Shown: positions 1 through 5,856 of the stretch, one piece after another
Numbering within the stretch: position 1 is the first letter of the stretch
Layout of the letters: the number at the start of each line of letters is the position of its first letter
Source: Tenericutes bacterium HGW-Tenericutes-5
GTDB taxonomy: Bacteria; Bacillota_I; Bacilli_A; Izemoplasmatales; Hujiaoplasmataceae
DNA length: 6,890 nucleotides
Direction: 5' to 3'
NCBI GenBank assembly: GCA_002839125.1
Contig: PGXI01000079.1
Span: 1-6,890 of the forward strand
The notes under the pieces: generated by a model
Told to the model about the DNA's origin: nothing
The model's database searches: none
What the model saw: only the letters and a program-made list of their open reading frames with translations
Position numbers and translations under genes: made by a program

Positions 1-1
1 A

Positions 2-151
2 TTTATTGCCATTGATAGTAGAAAAGATTACTTTGATATCAAAGCTTATAAAAAAGTTGATGAGAGTTTAATAAAAGAGTACCAGGAAGAGTTCCAAGAC
101 ATCAAAGATTTTATTACACTTTTAAATTTAAGTTCTACTTTATTTAAATAA
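2..151 (+). CDS. C-terminal fragment of a probable DUF3137-family protein
   Basis: This is the last 49 codons and TAA stop of a gene entering from the left edge; the other two plus frames are closed by stops in the first 75 bases. The fragment begins FIAIDSRKDYFDIKAYKKVD and ends LLNLSSTLFK. The order of an 'xIAI' strand, an aromatic Asp-Phe segment, a charged helix of Glu, Lys and Gln, and a final hydrophobic 'LLNL' helix resembles the end of DUF3137 proteins as I remember them. They are often membrane-anchored and have no known function. The match rests on about 50 residues and is tentative; that this is the 3' end of a real gene is firmer, because a terminator hairpin follows 12 bases after the stop. 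No membrane segment or catalytic motif is visible in this part. It is convergent with the hit gene. Confidence 0.6.
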   Translation, partial: FIAIDSRKDYFDIKAYKKVDESLIKEYQEEFQDIKDFITLLNLSSTLFK

Positions 152-163
152 AATTTAGCAAAT

Positions 164-198
164 AAAAAACTCCTTATTGTAATTTAAGGAGTTTTTTT
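164..198. terminator. Bidirectional Rho-independent terminator between convergent genes
   Basis: A 13-bp perfect stem pairs 164-176 with 185-197 around an 8-base loop (177-184). The GC-containing core is ACTCCTTA against TAAGGAGT. The 3' arm runs into a run of seven T (192-198), and the 5' arm starts with six A (164-169), which reads as a U-tract on the minus strand. The hairpin can therefore end the plus-strand gene that stops at 151 and the minus-strand ppaX-hit operon that stops at 230. The U-tracts are part of the stem, as is common for bidirectional terminators. It lies in the 78-base gap between the two stop codons. Confidence 0.88.
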
Positions 199-229
199 AT
201 AAGCATTTTTTTGATTTTGTGAATCGTTT

Positions 230-640
230 TTATAAATTATTTTTAATAATCTCTTTAACTGAGATATATTTTTCAGTAGTCATTTCATTTTGATTATTTT
301 GAAAATGAATATCAAATTTATCGTTTTCGTATCTTGGAATTAAATGAATATGAAAATGTTCTACAGTTTGCAAAGGCTTTTCCGTATTAATAATAAGATT
401 CAAACCGATTGGGTTAAAAGATTTTTTAATAGCATTAACAATTTTTGGAACGATTTTAAAAATCTCAGAACTAGCTGTTGCATCTAGTTCATAAAGGTTT
501 TTGTAGTGTTTCTTTAGAATGATTAAAGTATGCCCTTTGGTCGTTTGTGAGATATCAAGAATAGCAATCAAAATATCATCTTCATAAATTTTATAACTAG
601 GTATTTCGTTATTTACAATTTTGCAAAAAATACAGTCCAT
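230..640 (-). CDS. hit: HIT (histidine triad) family nucleotide hydrolase
   Basis: This is a 136-residue HIT-domain protein, the usual length for bacterial Hit/HinT-like proteins. It is probably cytosolic, since there is no signal peptide or membrane segment. The signature is complete: H95-F-H97-I-H99-L-I followed by P-R. In this family the middle His (H97) is the nucleophile that takes the nucleotidyl group while a nucleoside phosphoramidate or similar NMP adduct is hydrolysed. The N-terminal C3-I-F-C6 with H45 matches the zinc-site pattern of Bacillus-type Hit proteins; H95 as fourth ligand is inference. A small oddity is that the usual Gly-Gln before the triad is L90-Q91. Translation is well supported: AAGGAG (654-649) lies 8 bases before the ATG and sits inside the last codons of ppaX, whose stop is 2 bases upstream. 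The gene is thus the second cistron of a ppaX-hit operon, with no promoter of its own visible. The natural substrate cannot be told from sequence. Confidence 0.93.
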   Translation of the reverse strand: MDCIFCKIVNNEIPSYKIYEDDILIAILDISQTTKGHTLIILKKHYKNLYELDATASSEIFKIVPKIVNAIKKSFNPIGLNLIINTEKPLQTVEHFHIHLIPRYENDKFDIHFQNNQNEMTTEKYISVKEIIKNNL

Positions 641-642
641 TA

Positions 643-1293
643 TTATATCTCCTTTTCTACGATTTCAAGAATTTCTTTATAATCTTTAATCCAAAAATCT
701 GGATTTGTTGCTTTTAATCGATCTTTTACTAATGTCCATTCAATACCGCATGTTAATATTCCTGCATTTTTACCTGCTAAAATGTCAGAAGGATTATCTC
801 CAATCATTAAAGCTTTATCAACGCAATCAAACTGTTTTAAAACATAAAATACAGGTTCTGGACTCGGTTTATGCTCAGAAACACTTCCTAAAAAAGAATA
901 GTTTTTAATATATTTATCTATAGAAAACAAATTAATTGATGGCATTGCGGATTCTTCAAACTTTGTGGTTACAATTCCGAGATTTATATCTAATTCGGAT
1001 AATTTTTTTAGTGTTTCGATTACATTATCATATAGTTTTATATACTCAAACTCATGTTTTTGATAGAAAGTTCGATAGTAAGCAATCATCTCGTTGATAA
1101 CTTGAGGTTCTTCGCTAACGATTTTGAAAGTTTCTTTTAGAGGTGGACCAATCATTTCAATAATTTGTTCACGAGTATATTCAACATTTGGTTGATAGTG
1201 CTTAAATGTTTCTTTAAATGACTGAATGATAATCTCATTCGAGTCAACTAAAGTGCCATCTAAATCAAAAAGTATAGTATTAATTTTTCCCAA
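643..1293 (-). CDS. ppaX: PpaX-type HAD-superfamily pyrophosphatase/phosphatase
   Basis: This 216-residue HAD hydrolase has all four motifs. Motif I is F-D10-L-D12-G-T, giving the nucleophile and the acid/base Asp. Motif II is VTT at 108-110, motif III is K142 in HKPSP, and motif IV is GD166-NPSD170 for Mg2+. A helical C1 cap lies at about residues 16-80 and carries IGPPL (48-52), which is shared with Bacillus PpaX. PpaX (216 residues in B. subtilis) splits the pyrophosphate released when HPr kinase/phosphorylase dephosphorylates Ser-HPr. LGIVTTK, KPSPEPV and the IGDNPSDILAGKNAG stretch match it closely in my recollection. Phosphoglycolate phosphatase (Gph) is the main alternative. hprK and lgt, its partners in Bacillus, are not in this window. 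The start is TTG (1293-1291). An in-frame TGA at 1302-1300 rules out any earlier start, and GGTGAT (1304-1299) lies 5 bases upstream. It is the first gene of the operon with hit. Confidence 0.87.
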   Translation of the reverse strand: MGKINTILFDLDGTLVDSNEIIIQSFKETFKHYQPNVEYTREQIIEMIGPPLKETFKIVSEEPQVINEMIAYYRTFYQKHEFEYIKLYDNVIETLKKLSELDINLGIVTTKFEESAMPSINLFSIDKYIKNYSFLGSVSEHKPSPEPVFYVLKQFDCVDKALMIGDNPSDILAGKNAGILTCGIEWTLVKDRLKATNPDFWIKDYKEILEIVEKEI

Positions 1294-1298
1294 TTTAC

Positions 1299-1339
1299 AT
1301 CACCAATTATATTATATCAAATAATCATTTAGGTTTCAC
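1299..1339 (-). promoter_or_regulatory. Promoter and ribosome-binding site of ppaX-hit
   Basis: Read on the minus strand, an extended -10 element TGATATAAT occupies 1319-1311. A second TATAAT overlaps it at 1311-1306, so either could be used. A -35 candidate GTGAAA (1339-1334, four of six consensus bases) lies 17 bp upstream of the first. Six bases after the first -10 comes GGTGAT (1304-1299), complementary to the 3' side of the anti-Shine-Dalgarno, and the TTG start follows 5 bases later. The expected transcription start falls at about 1304, on the ribosome-binding site itself, so the leader would be only about 11 bases. Start site and strength are predictions. Confidence 0.72.
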
Positions 1340-1377
1340 TACTTTTGAACAAACAATCACCTTTATAGTAAAGACAA

Positions 1378-1420
1378 GTTACATTTTATTTTTGATTATG
1401 ATATAATTGTTTCGGTGATT
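1378..1420 (+). promoter_or_regulatory. Promoter and ribosome-binding site of the lipid kinase-rnmV-ksgA-glyA operon
   Basis: A perfect extended -10, TGATATAAT, lies at 1399-1407 (hexamer 1402-1407). The best -35 candidate is GTTACA at 1378-1383, four of six bases with an 18-bp spacer, so the TG extension probably matters. GGTGATT (1414-1420) begins exactly 6 bases after the -10 and ends 2 bases before the ATG at 1423. Predicted transcription begins at about 1412-1414, leaving a leader of roughly 10 bases. No other strong promoter is apparent before glyA, so this one probably drives all four genes. It is back to back with the ppaX promoter in a 129-base gap. Confidence 0.75.
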
Positions 1421-1422
1421 AG

Positions 1423-2331
1423 ATGAATAAACTGATGCTTATTTACAACCCCAAAAGTGGTAAGCAAAACTTTGTTAAAAAGTTAGAATATGTCATGGAA
1501 AGATTTAAACCTCATTTTCATGATATTTTTGTCTTTGCGACAGAGTATCCGAATCATGCTACAGATTTGGCAGAAATTGCTTGTAAAGACAATTATGATA
1601 TGTTAGTTATTGTCGGTGGAGACGGTACTTTTAACGAGTGTGTCAATGGTTTGATGCGATTCGAAAAGAGACCAAAAATAGGATATATTCCCGCGGGGAC
1701 ATGTTGTGATATTGGTATGAGTTTGGGATTGTCTAAAAATGTTGAAAAATCAGTTGATATAATCTTAAAAGGTATACCTGTTAAAATGGATATTGTTAAA
1801 ACAAACGATCGATATTCATGCTATGTTACAGCATCAGGAGCTTTTATTGATATTAGTTATGTTACTGATTCTAAACTAAAGAAAAAAATAGGATATTTCG
1901 CTTATATTGTTAAAGCTTTTGAAGAAGTATTTACAATTCCAAAAATGAAGATGACCATTCATCACAACGATGAGGTTTATAAAGGCGTATTTTCGCTAGT
2001 AATGATAATTAATTCTAAAAGAGTAGCAGGAATCAACATGATTTATAAGCCAAGTCTAGATGATGGACTAGTCAATGTTGTTTTATACAAAAATATCTTT
2101 CCGTTTAACTTTTATCTTTATGCACTAGCTTTTATTTTTCCTTTTTGGTCTACGCCTTTAGTTACTAGATTTAAAACTGAAAAAATGGAAATTAAAACTG
2201 AATCAAAAGCAAAATGGAATATTGACGGTGAATATGGCGGTCAAGGAAATCAAATTATTGAAGTTGCCAACAAAGCTATAGAAATAATTGTTCCTCACAA
2301 AATAAAGAAAAGGTATTTTAAAAATCAATGA
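1423..2331 (+). CDS. Diacylglycerol kinase family lipid kinase (DagK catalytic domain, BmrU/YegS/DgkB-like)
   Basis: This 302-residue soluble lipid kinase has the usual length for the family. The nucleotide-binding N-domain shows YNPKSGK (8-14), GGDGTFNE (65-72, with D67 a likely Mg2+/ATP residue) and PAGTCCD (90-96). The C-terminal beta-sandwich domain follows, with the SLDDGLV turn (211-217) and IDGE (267-270), where E270 matches the catalytic Glu of staphylococcal DgkB. Members phosphorylate diacylglycerol or related lipids with ATP at the membrane face; the substrate here (diacylglycerol, undecaprenol or another) cannot be assigned. The hydrophobic stretch at about 225-245 is probably part of the lipid-binding fold rather than a transmembrane helix. 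The third motif is usually GT-x-N-D; here Asn is replaced by Cys (C95) while the metal-binding Asp (D96) is kept. The gene opens a four-gene operon, and its TGA stop overlaps the rnmV start codon. Confidence 0.9.
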   Translation: MNKLMLIYNPKSGKQNFVKKLEYVMERFKPHFHDIFVFATEYPNHATDLAEIACKDNYDMLVIVGGDGTFNECVNGLMRFEKRPKIGYIPAGTCCDIGMSLGLSKNVEKSVDIILKGIPVKMDIVKTNDRYSCYVTASGAFIDISYVTDSKLKKKIGYFAYIVKAFEEVFTIPKMKMTIHHNDEVYKGVFSLVMIINSKRVAGINMIYKPSLDDGLVNVVLYKNIFPFNFYLYALAFIFPFWSTPLVTRFKTEKMEIKTESKAKWNIDGEYGGQGNQIIEVANKAIEIIVPHKIKKRYFKNQ

Positions 2332-2873
2332 ACTATAAACAAGTAATAGTTGTAGAAGGAACTCACGATGAACAAAAAATTAAGTCAATTTATCCCAACA
2401 TTGACTGTATAGTAACAAATGGAAGCGAAATATCTAGAGAAACTCTAAATTTAATTTATCAGACAAGTTTAATTAGAGATGTCGTTTTATTTCTTGATCC
2501 CGACTTTCCAGGCAAAAAAATTACAAACGAGATTTTAAATACTAAAGGTAATTTCAAGATTGCATATATTAATAAAATGAAGGCTTTAAATAAGACAAAT
2601 ACAAAAGTTGGCATTGAGCATTGTAACAAAGAAGACATTGTATTGGCTCTAAATAATTTAATTAGCCTTGATTATACAAGAGATTCAATTACAAGATTAG
2701 ACCTTCTTAGAAGAGGGCTTATTAGCAATGAAAACTCCGCAAGTAAAAGAAGTGTTTTATGCGAAAAACTAAACATTCCATATGTGAACGGAAAAGCATT
2801 ACTGAGAAATTTGAATATGTTAGGAATAAAATTGGAAAGGATTGATGAAATAATTGATGAGTTCAAATCATAA
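2328..2873 (+). CDS. rnmV: Ribonuclease M5, 5S rRNA maturation (Toprim domain)
   Basis: This 181-residue protein has the expected size for RNase M5, which cuts both strands of the 5S rRNA precursor stem, in Bacillus together with ribosomal protein L18. The N-terminal Toprim domain has the catalytic Glu in VVEGTHD (E10, with D14), NGSEI (31-35) and the metal-binding acidic motif LDPDFPGKKI (D57, D59). GIEH (95-98) is also typical of M5. The C-terminal half is the family's DUF4093-like helical region, with RLDLLRRGL at 123-131. The usual EGxxD of Bacillus M5 reads EGTHD, so the key acids are kept. The gene directly precedes ksgA, a common pairing in Bacillota. Its ATG shares an ATGA with the lipid-kinase stop. 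The upstream ribosome-binding site is weak (AAAAGG at about 2308-2313, too far from the start), so expression probably depends on translational coupling. Confidence 0.93.
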   Translation: MNYKQVIVVEGTHDEQKIKSIYPNIDCIVTNGSEISRETLNLIYQTSLIRDVVLFLDPDFPGKKITNEILNTKGNFKIAYINKMKALNKTNTKVGIEHCNKEDIVLALNNLISLDYTRDSITRLDLLRRGLISNENSASKRSVLCEKLNIPYVNGKALLRNLNMLGIKLERIDEIIDEFKS

Positions 2874-3726
2874 TTTATCAGCAAAGAAAATAATTGACGA
2901 AGACAATTTTTTTATAAAAAAGAAATTTAGTCAAAATTTTTTGTTGGATGAAAACATTATTAAGAATATAATTAAAGAATCTAAAATAGATAAGAATTCG
3001 TATGTTATTGAAATAGGACCTGGTTTAGGAGCCTTAACAAAGTATATTGTAGACCAAGCCAAAAAAGTTCTAATCTACGAAGTTGACAAAGATTTGATTC
3101 CAATTTTAGAAGGGTTCTTTAAAGATAAAAAAAATATTAAAATTATTAATCAGGATTTTCTAAAATCTAACATAAATAATGATATCGAATTATATCTTGA
3201 TGGGAGTAAAAATATCAGCCTTATTAGCAACTTGCCTTATCACATTACAACTCCGATAATCATGAAAGTGTTAGAAGAGACCGAAAACATAAGGGATTTA
3301 ACACTTATGATGCAACTAGAAGTTGGACAGCGCTTAACTTCAAAACCAAACACAAAAGACTATAACGCTTTAAGTATCATTGTTCAAGATCAAGCGGATG
3401 TAAAGTATTTATTCAAAGTTCCTAAGACGGTTTTTAAGCCACGACCTCAGGTTGATTCAGCAGTTATTAGATTAGAAAGAAAAGACAATTTTGATGATTT
3501 TGACAAAACAGATTTTTACAAATTTTTACATAATTCCTTCTCACAAAGAAGAAAAACATTGATAAATAATTTAAGTGAAAACTATAAAGATTGTTCAAAG
3601 CAGTTTTTTAAGAATTTGCTTGAAAGAAATAATATAATTGATACAATTAGAGGAGAAGCTCTTGATGTAGAAGAGTTTAAAAAAATATTTAGAGATTTTA
3701 TAAAGGAGAGAAATTCATGTATTTAA
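2857..3726 (+). CDS. ksgA: 16S rRNA (adenine(1518)-N6/adenine(1519)-N6)-dimethyltransferase KsgA/RsmA
   Basis: This enzyme dimethylates the two adjacent adenines in the helix 45 loop of 16S rRNA, late in small-subunit assembly, using S-adenosylmethionine. With the ATG at 2857 it has 289 residues, typical for the family. Visible motifs are QNFLLD (26-31), the SAM-binding VIEIGPGLGALT (50-61), YEVD (74-77, with the ribose-binding acid E75), NQDF (98-101), the catalytic NLPYHI (125-130), and FKPRPQVDS (193-201), followed by the C-terminal helical domain. The common 'GQNFL' is 'SQNFL' here. A TTG at 2854 directly before the ATG could also start it; ATG is preferred. Neither has a good ribosome-binding site (GGAAAGG at 2834-2840 is 16 bases away). 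The gene overlaps the end of rnmV by 17 bases, so it is probably translated by coupling. Its last 10 bases overlap the glyA start. Confidence 0.95.
   Translation: MSSNHNLSAKKIIDEDNFFIKKKFSQNFLLDENIIKNIIKESKIDKNSYVIEIGPGLGALTKYIVDQAKKVLIYEVDKDLIPILEGFFKDKKNIKIINQDFLKSNINNDIELYLDGSKNISLISNLPYHITTPIIMKVLEETENIRDLTLMMQLEVGQRLTSKPNTKDYNALSIIVQDQADVKYLFKVPKTVFKPRPQVDSAVIRLERKDNFDDFDKTDFYKFLHNSFSQRRKTLINNLSENYKDCSKQFFKNLLERNNIIDTIRGEALDVEEFKKIFRDFIKERNSCI
3703..3708 (+). promoter_or_regulatory. Ribosome-binding site of glyA inside ksgA
   Basis: AAGGAG lies 8 bases before the glyA ATG (3717) and within the last codons of ksgA. It is the strongest ribosome-binding site among the genes of this operon. 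It fixes the glyA start and suggests glyA is translated at a higher rate than rnmV and ksgA, which lack such a site. Confidence 0.85.
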
Positions 3727-4955
3727 AGAATTCTGATAATGAACTTTTTCAAGTCATTCAAAAAGAATTAGAACGTCAGCAATCGCACATTGAGTTAATT
3801 GCTTCAGAAAATTTTGTTTCAAAAGCAGTTTTAGAAGCTGATGGAAGTGTTTTAACGAATAAGTATGCTGAAGGATATCCGGGAAAAAGATATTATGGCG
3901 GGTGTGAGTTTGTCGATGAAGCTGAAGAGTTAGCAAGAGAGAGAATAAAACAACTATTTAATGTTAAATACGCTAATGTTCAACCCCATTCTGGATCAAC
4001 AGCTAATATGGGAGCTTATCGCGCTATCTTAAACCATGGTGATGTTGTTTTAGGTATGGCTTTAGACCAAGGCGGACATTTAACTCATGGCCATCCATTA
4101 AGTTTTAGTGGTATTGACTATGAATTCCATCCTTATTTTGTTAATAAAGAAACTGAAATGATTGACTATGAAGACTTAGAAAAGCAAGCTTTAGAAATAA
4201 AACCAAAATTAATTGTAGCAGGTGCTAGTGCATACCCTAGAGTAATTGATTTTAAAAAATTTAGAGAAATTTGTGATAAAGTCGGAGCTATGTTAATGGT
4301 TGATATGGCTCATATAGCCGGATTAGACGCTGCGGGTTTGCATCCAAATCCTTGTGATTATGCAGATATAGTTACTTCGACAACTCATAAAACATTAAGA
4401 GGTCCAAGAGGTGGAATTATTCTCACTAACAATGAAGAAATTGCTAAAAGTGTAGATAGAGTAGTTTTCCCTGGAATTCAAGGTGGACCTTTAATGCATA
4501 TAATAGCCGCAAAGGCAGTCGCTTTTAAAGAGGCTTTAACCGACGATTTTGTGCAATATCAAAAACAAGTTGTTAAAAATGCTAAAGTTTTCGCTGAAAA
4601 ATTTATTGAGTTAGGATATCATGTAGTTAGTAATGGTACTGATAATCATTTATTATTGTTAGATGTTTTATCTAAAGCGAATATGTCTGGGAAAAAAGCT
4701 GAAAACTTGTTAGATGCAGCTAATATAACCTGCAACAAAAACACTATTCCTTATGATACCAAGAAACCTTTTATAACTAGTGGAATTAGATTAGGAACTC
4801 CAGCAATGACAACTAGAGGATTTAAAGAAAACGATTTTGTTGAGGTTGCGATTTTGATAGATATGATTTTAATGAATCCTGAAAACGAAGAAGTTTTAAG
4901 TGAAGTTAAAAAAAGAGTTAAGCTTTTAACTGATAAATATCCTTTAGAATATTAA
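3717..4955 (+). CDS. glyA: Serine hydroxymethyltransferase
   Basis: This 412-residue PLP enzyme interconverts serine plus tetrahydrofolate with glycine plus 5,10-methylene-tetrahydrofolate. It is the main one-carbon source for thymidylate, purine and formyl-Met synthesis. The length matches bacterial GlyA (about 410-420). Active-site elements are all present: IASENFVS (28-35), KYAEGYPGKRYYGG (49-62, with E52 and Y60), HSGSTAN (91-97), H121 stacking over PLP, D196-M-A-H199, and the Schiff-base lysine K225 in STTHKTLRGPRGG. R358 in GIRLGTPA binds the substrate carboxylate. One unusual residue is D204 in HIAGLDAAGLHP, where a hydrophobic residue is usual. An AAGGAG 8 bases upstream sets the start, and the gene overlaps ksgA by 10 bases. 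It is the last gene of the operon and is followed at once by a terminator. The ksgA-glyA linkage is not the commonest context for glyA. Confidence 0.97.
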   Translation: MYLKNSDNELFQVIQKELERQQSHIELIASENFVSKAVLEADGSVLTNKYAEGYPGKRYYGGCEFVDEAEELARERIKQLFNVKYANVQPHSGSTANMGAYRAILNHGDVVLGMALDQGGHLTHGHPLSFSGIDYEFHPYFVNKETEMIDYEDLEKQALEIKPKLIVAGASAYPRVIDFKKFREICDKVGAMLMVDMAHIAGLDAAGLHPNPCDYADIVTSTTHKTLRGPRGGIILTNNEEIAKSVDRVVFPGIQGGPLMHIIAAKAVAFKEALTDDFVQYQKQVVKNAKVFAEKFIELGYHVVSNGTDNHLLLLDVLSKANMSGKKAENLLDAANITCNKNTIPYDTKKPFITSGIRLGTPAMTTRGFKENDFVEVAILIDMILMNPENEEVLSEVKKRVKLLTDKYPLEY

Positions 4956-4990
4956 AAAATAAAGTTTGCGAATTAAATCGCAAACTTTTT
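4954..4990. terminator. Bidirectional terminator between convergent glyA and hslO
   Basis: An 11-bp perfect stem, AAAGTTTGCGA (4961-4971) with TCGCAAACTTT (4978-4988), encloses a 6-base loop. On the plus strand the stem ends in five T (4986-4990). On the minus strand it is followed by the complement of six A at 4954-4959, giving a run of T after one unpaired base. The U-tracts reach into both stop codons: the A run includes the end of the glyA TAA, and the plus-strand T run enters the hslO stop at 4991-4989. One hairpin thus fills the whole 33-base gap and serves both genes. Confidence 0.9.
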
Positions 4991-5852
4991 ATTTATTTCT
5001 TATTTCTTTTAACTCTTCGAGAGTAAAAGTATAATTTGTTTTGCAAAATTCACATAGAATTTCGATGTTTTCATTATGTTCGATAAGTGAGTCGACTTCA
5101 TTTTTATCAAGAGTAGAAAGTCCGTTGTAAAATCTTTCTTTTGTACAATCACATTCGTATTTTAAAGGCATTTCTTCGACTAATTCATGATCGCCATCGG
5201 TTATAAGATTTACTATGTCTTCTGGTTTATAATTATCCTTAATCAATTCCGATATAGGTTTCATAGAATTGATTTTGCTTTCTATTTTGGCGATTGTTTC
5301 ATCTTTTACCCCTGGCATAACTTGAAGAATAAAACCACCACTTGCGAAAACTTCATTTTTTTCGTTTACCAAAACCCCTAATCCTACCGAAGAAGGAATC
5401 TGTTCGCTTTTAGCAAAATAGTATGTGAAGTCTTCTGCTATTTCACCGGTTTGAAGTTCTGCGGATGAAGTAAATACATCCCTCACTTTTAAGTCTTTAG
5501 TTACATGAATAAACCCATTATTTCCAACAACCATACCTACAGCAAGTTTATCTTTTTTTGATATATGCACATGAGGGTTTTCTACTAACCCTTTTACCAC
5601 TCCATTAGCATTAACCTGGGTGATAATCTTTCCAATAGGTCCACCACCATCAATTCTTATTGTGAGTGTTTGATCACCTTTATACATAGCTCCCATGATT
5701 AAAGATGCTGTTAAGGTTCTTCCAAAAGCAGCGCTAGCTGCTGGAAAGGTATCATGTATTTTTCTTGCGTGTTCAACGAGATTTGTAGTTGTTGCTGCAT
5801 AAATTCTAACGGTTCCATCAAAAGCATAAGCTTTAACTAAATAATCATTCAT
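4989..5852 (-). CDS. hslO: Hsp33 redox-regulated molecular chaperone
   Basis: Hsp33 is a cytosolic holdase that is inactive while its four C-terminal cysteines bind zinc. It is activated by oxidative unfolding (hypochlorite, or peroxide plus heat) and then keeps unfolding proteins soluble. The 287-residue length is typical. The zinc/redox switch is intact: C234-D-C236 in YECDCTKERF and C267-E-F-C270 in ILCEFCKTNY. The N-terminal core shows A-x-GxVR (9-16), FGR-x-L-x-A (43-49), a GGGPIG turn (69-74) and the conserved ENP (91-93). A glycine-rich GLGVLV / ASGGFILQVMPG stretch (157-181) leads into the linker. The start is ATG (5852-5850), preceded by AAGGTGAT (5864-5857) with a 4-base gap. It is a single-gene transcript, with a promoter divergent from dus on one side and a shared terminator with glyA on the other. 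Hsp33 and Dus genes lie near each other in many Bacillota, including Bacillus. Confidence 0.97.
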   Translation of the reverse strand: MNDYLVKAYAFDGTVRIYAATTTNLVEHARKIHDTFPAASAAFGRTLTASLIMGAMYKGDQTLTIRIDGGGPIGKIITQVNANGVVKGLVENPHVHISKKDKLAVGMVVGNNGFIHVTKDLKVRDVFTSSAELQTGEIAEDFTYYFAKSEQIPSSVGLGVLVNEKNEVFASGGFILQVMPGVKDETIAKIESKINSMKPISELIKDNYKPEDIVNLITDGDHELVEEMPLKYECDCTKERFYNGLSTLDKNEVDSLIEHNENIEILCEFCKTNYTFTLEELKEIRNK

Positions 5853-5856
5853 TTAA

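Noticed and set aside
705..908. Plus-strand open frame of 67 codons inside ppaX
   Set aside because: It lies antisense to a clear HAD gene with intact motifs, its translation is low-complexity Leu-rich, and it has no recognisable domain.
1361..1373. Small inverted repeat CTTTA-TAG-TAAAG between the divergent promoters
   Set aside because: Five-base arms made almost entirely of A and T are expected by chance in this composition; there is no second copy and no known operator match.
1294..1422. Possible riboswitch, T-box or small RNA in the 129-base intergenic region
   Set aside because: Both promoters sit within about 20 bases of their start codons, leaving no leader long enough for a structured RNA, and no terminator-like hairpin is present.
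2672..2884. Minus-strand open frame of 70 codons over the rnmV end and ksgA start
   Set aside because: It is antisense to two solid genes; its Leu/Ser/Ile-rich translation is what reverse reading of AT-rich coding sequence gives.
3754..3936. Minus-strand open frame of 60 codons inside glyA
   Set aside because: The glyA frame here encodes highly conserved SHMT motifs; the antisense product matches nothing I recognise.
5187..5381. Plus-strand open frame of 64 codons inside hslO
   Set aside because: It is antisense to the conserved C-terminal half of Hsp33, with an aromatic-rich, domain-free translation.
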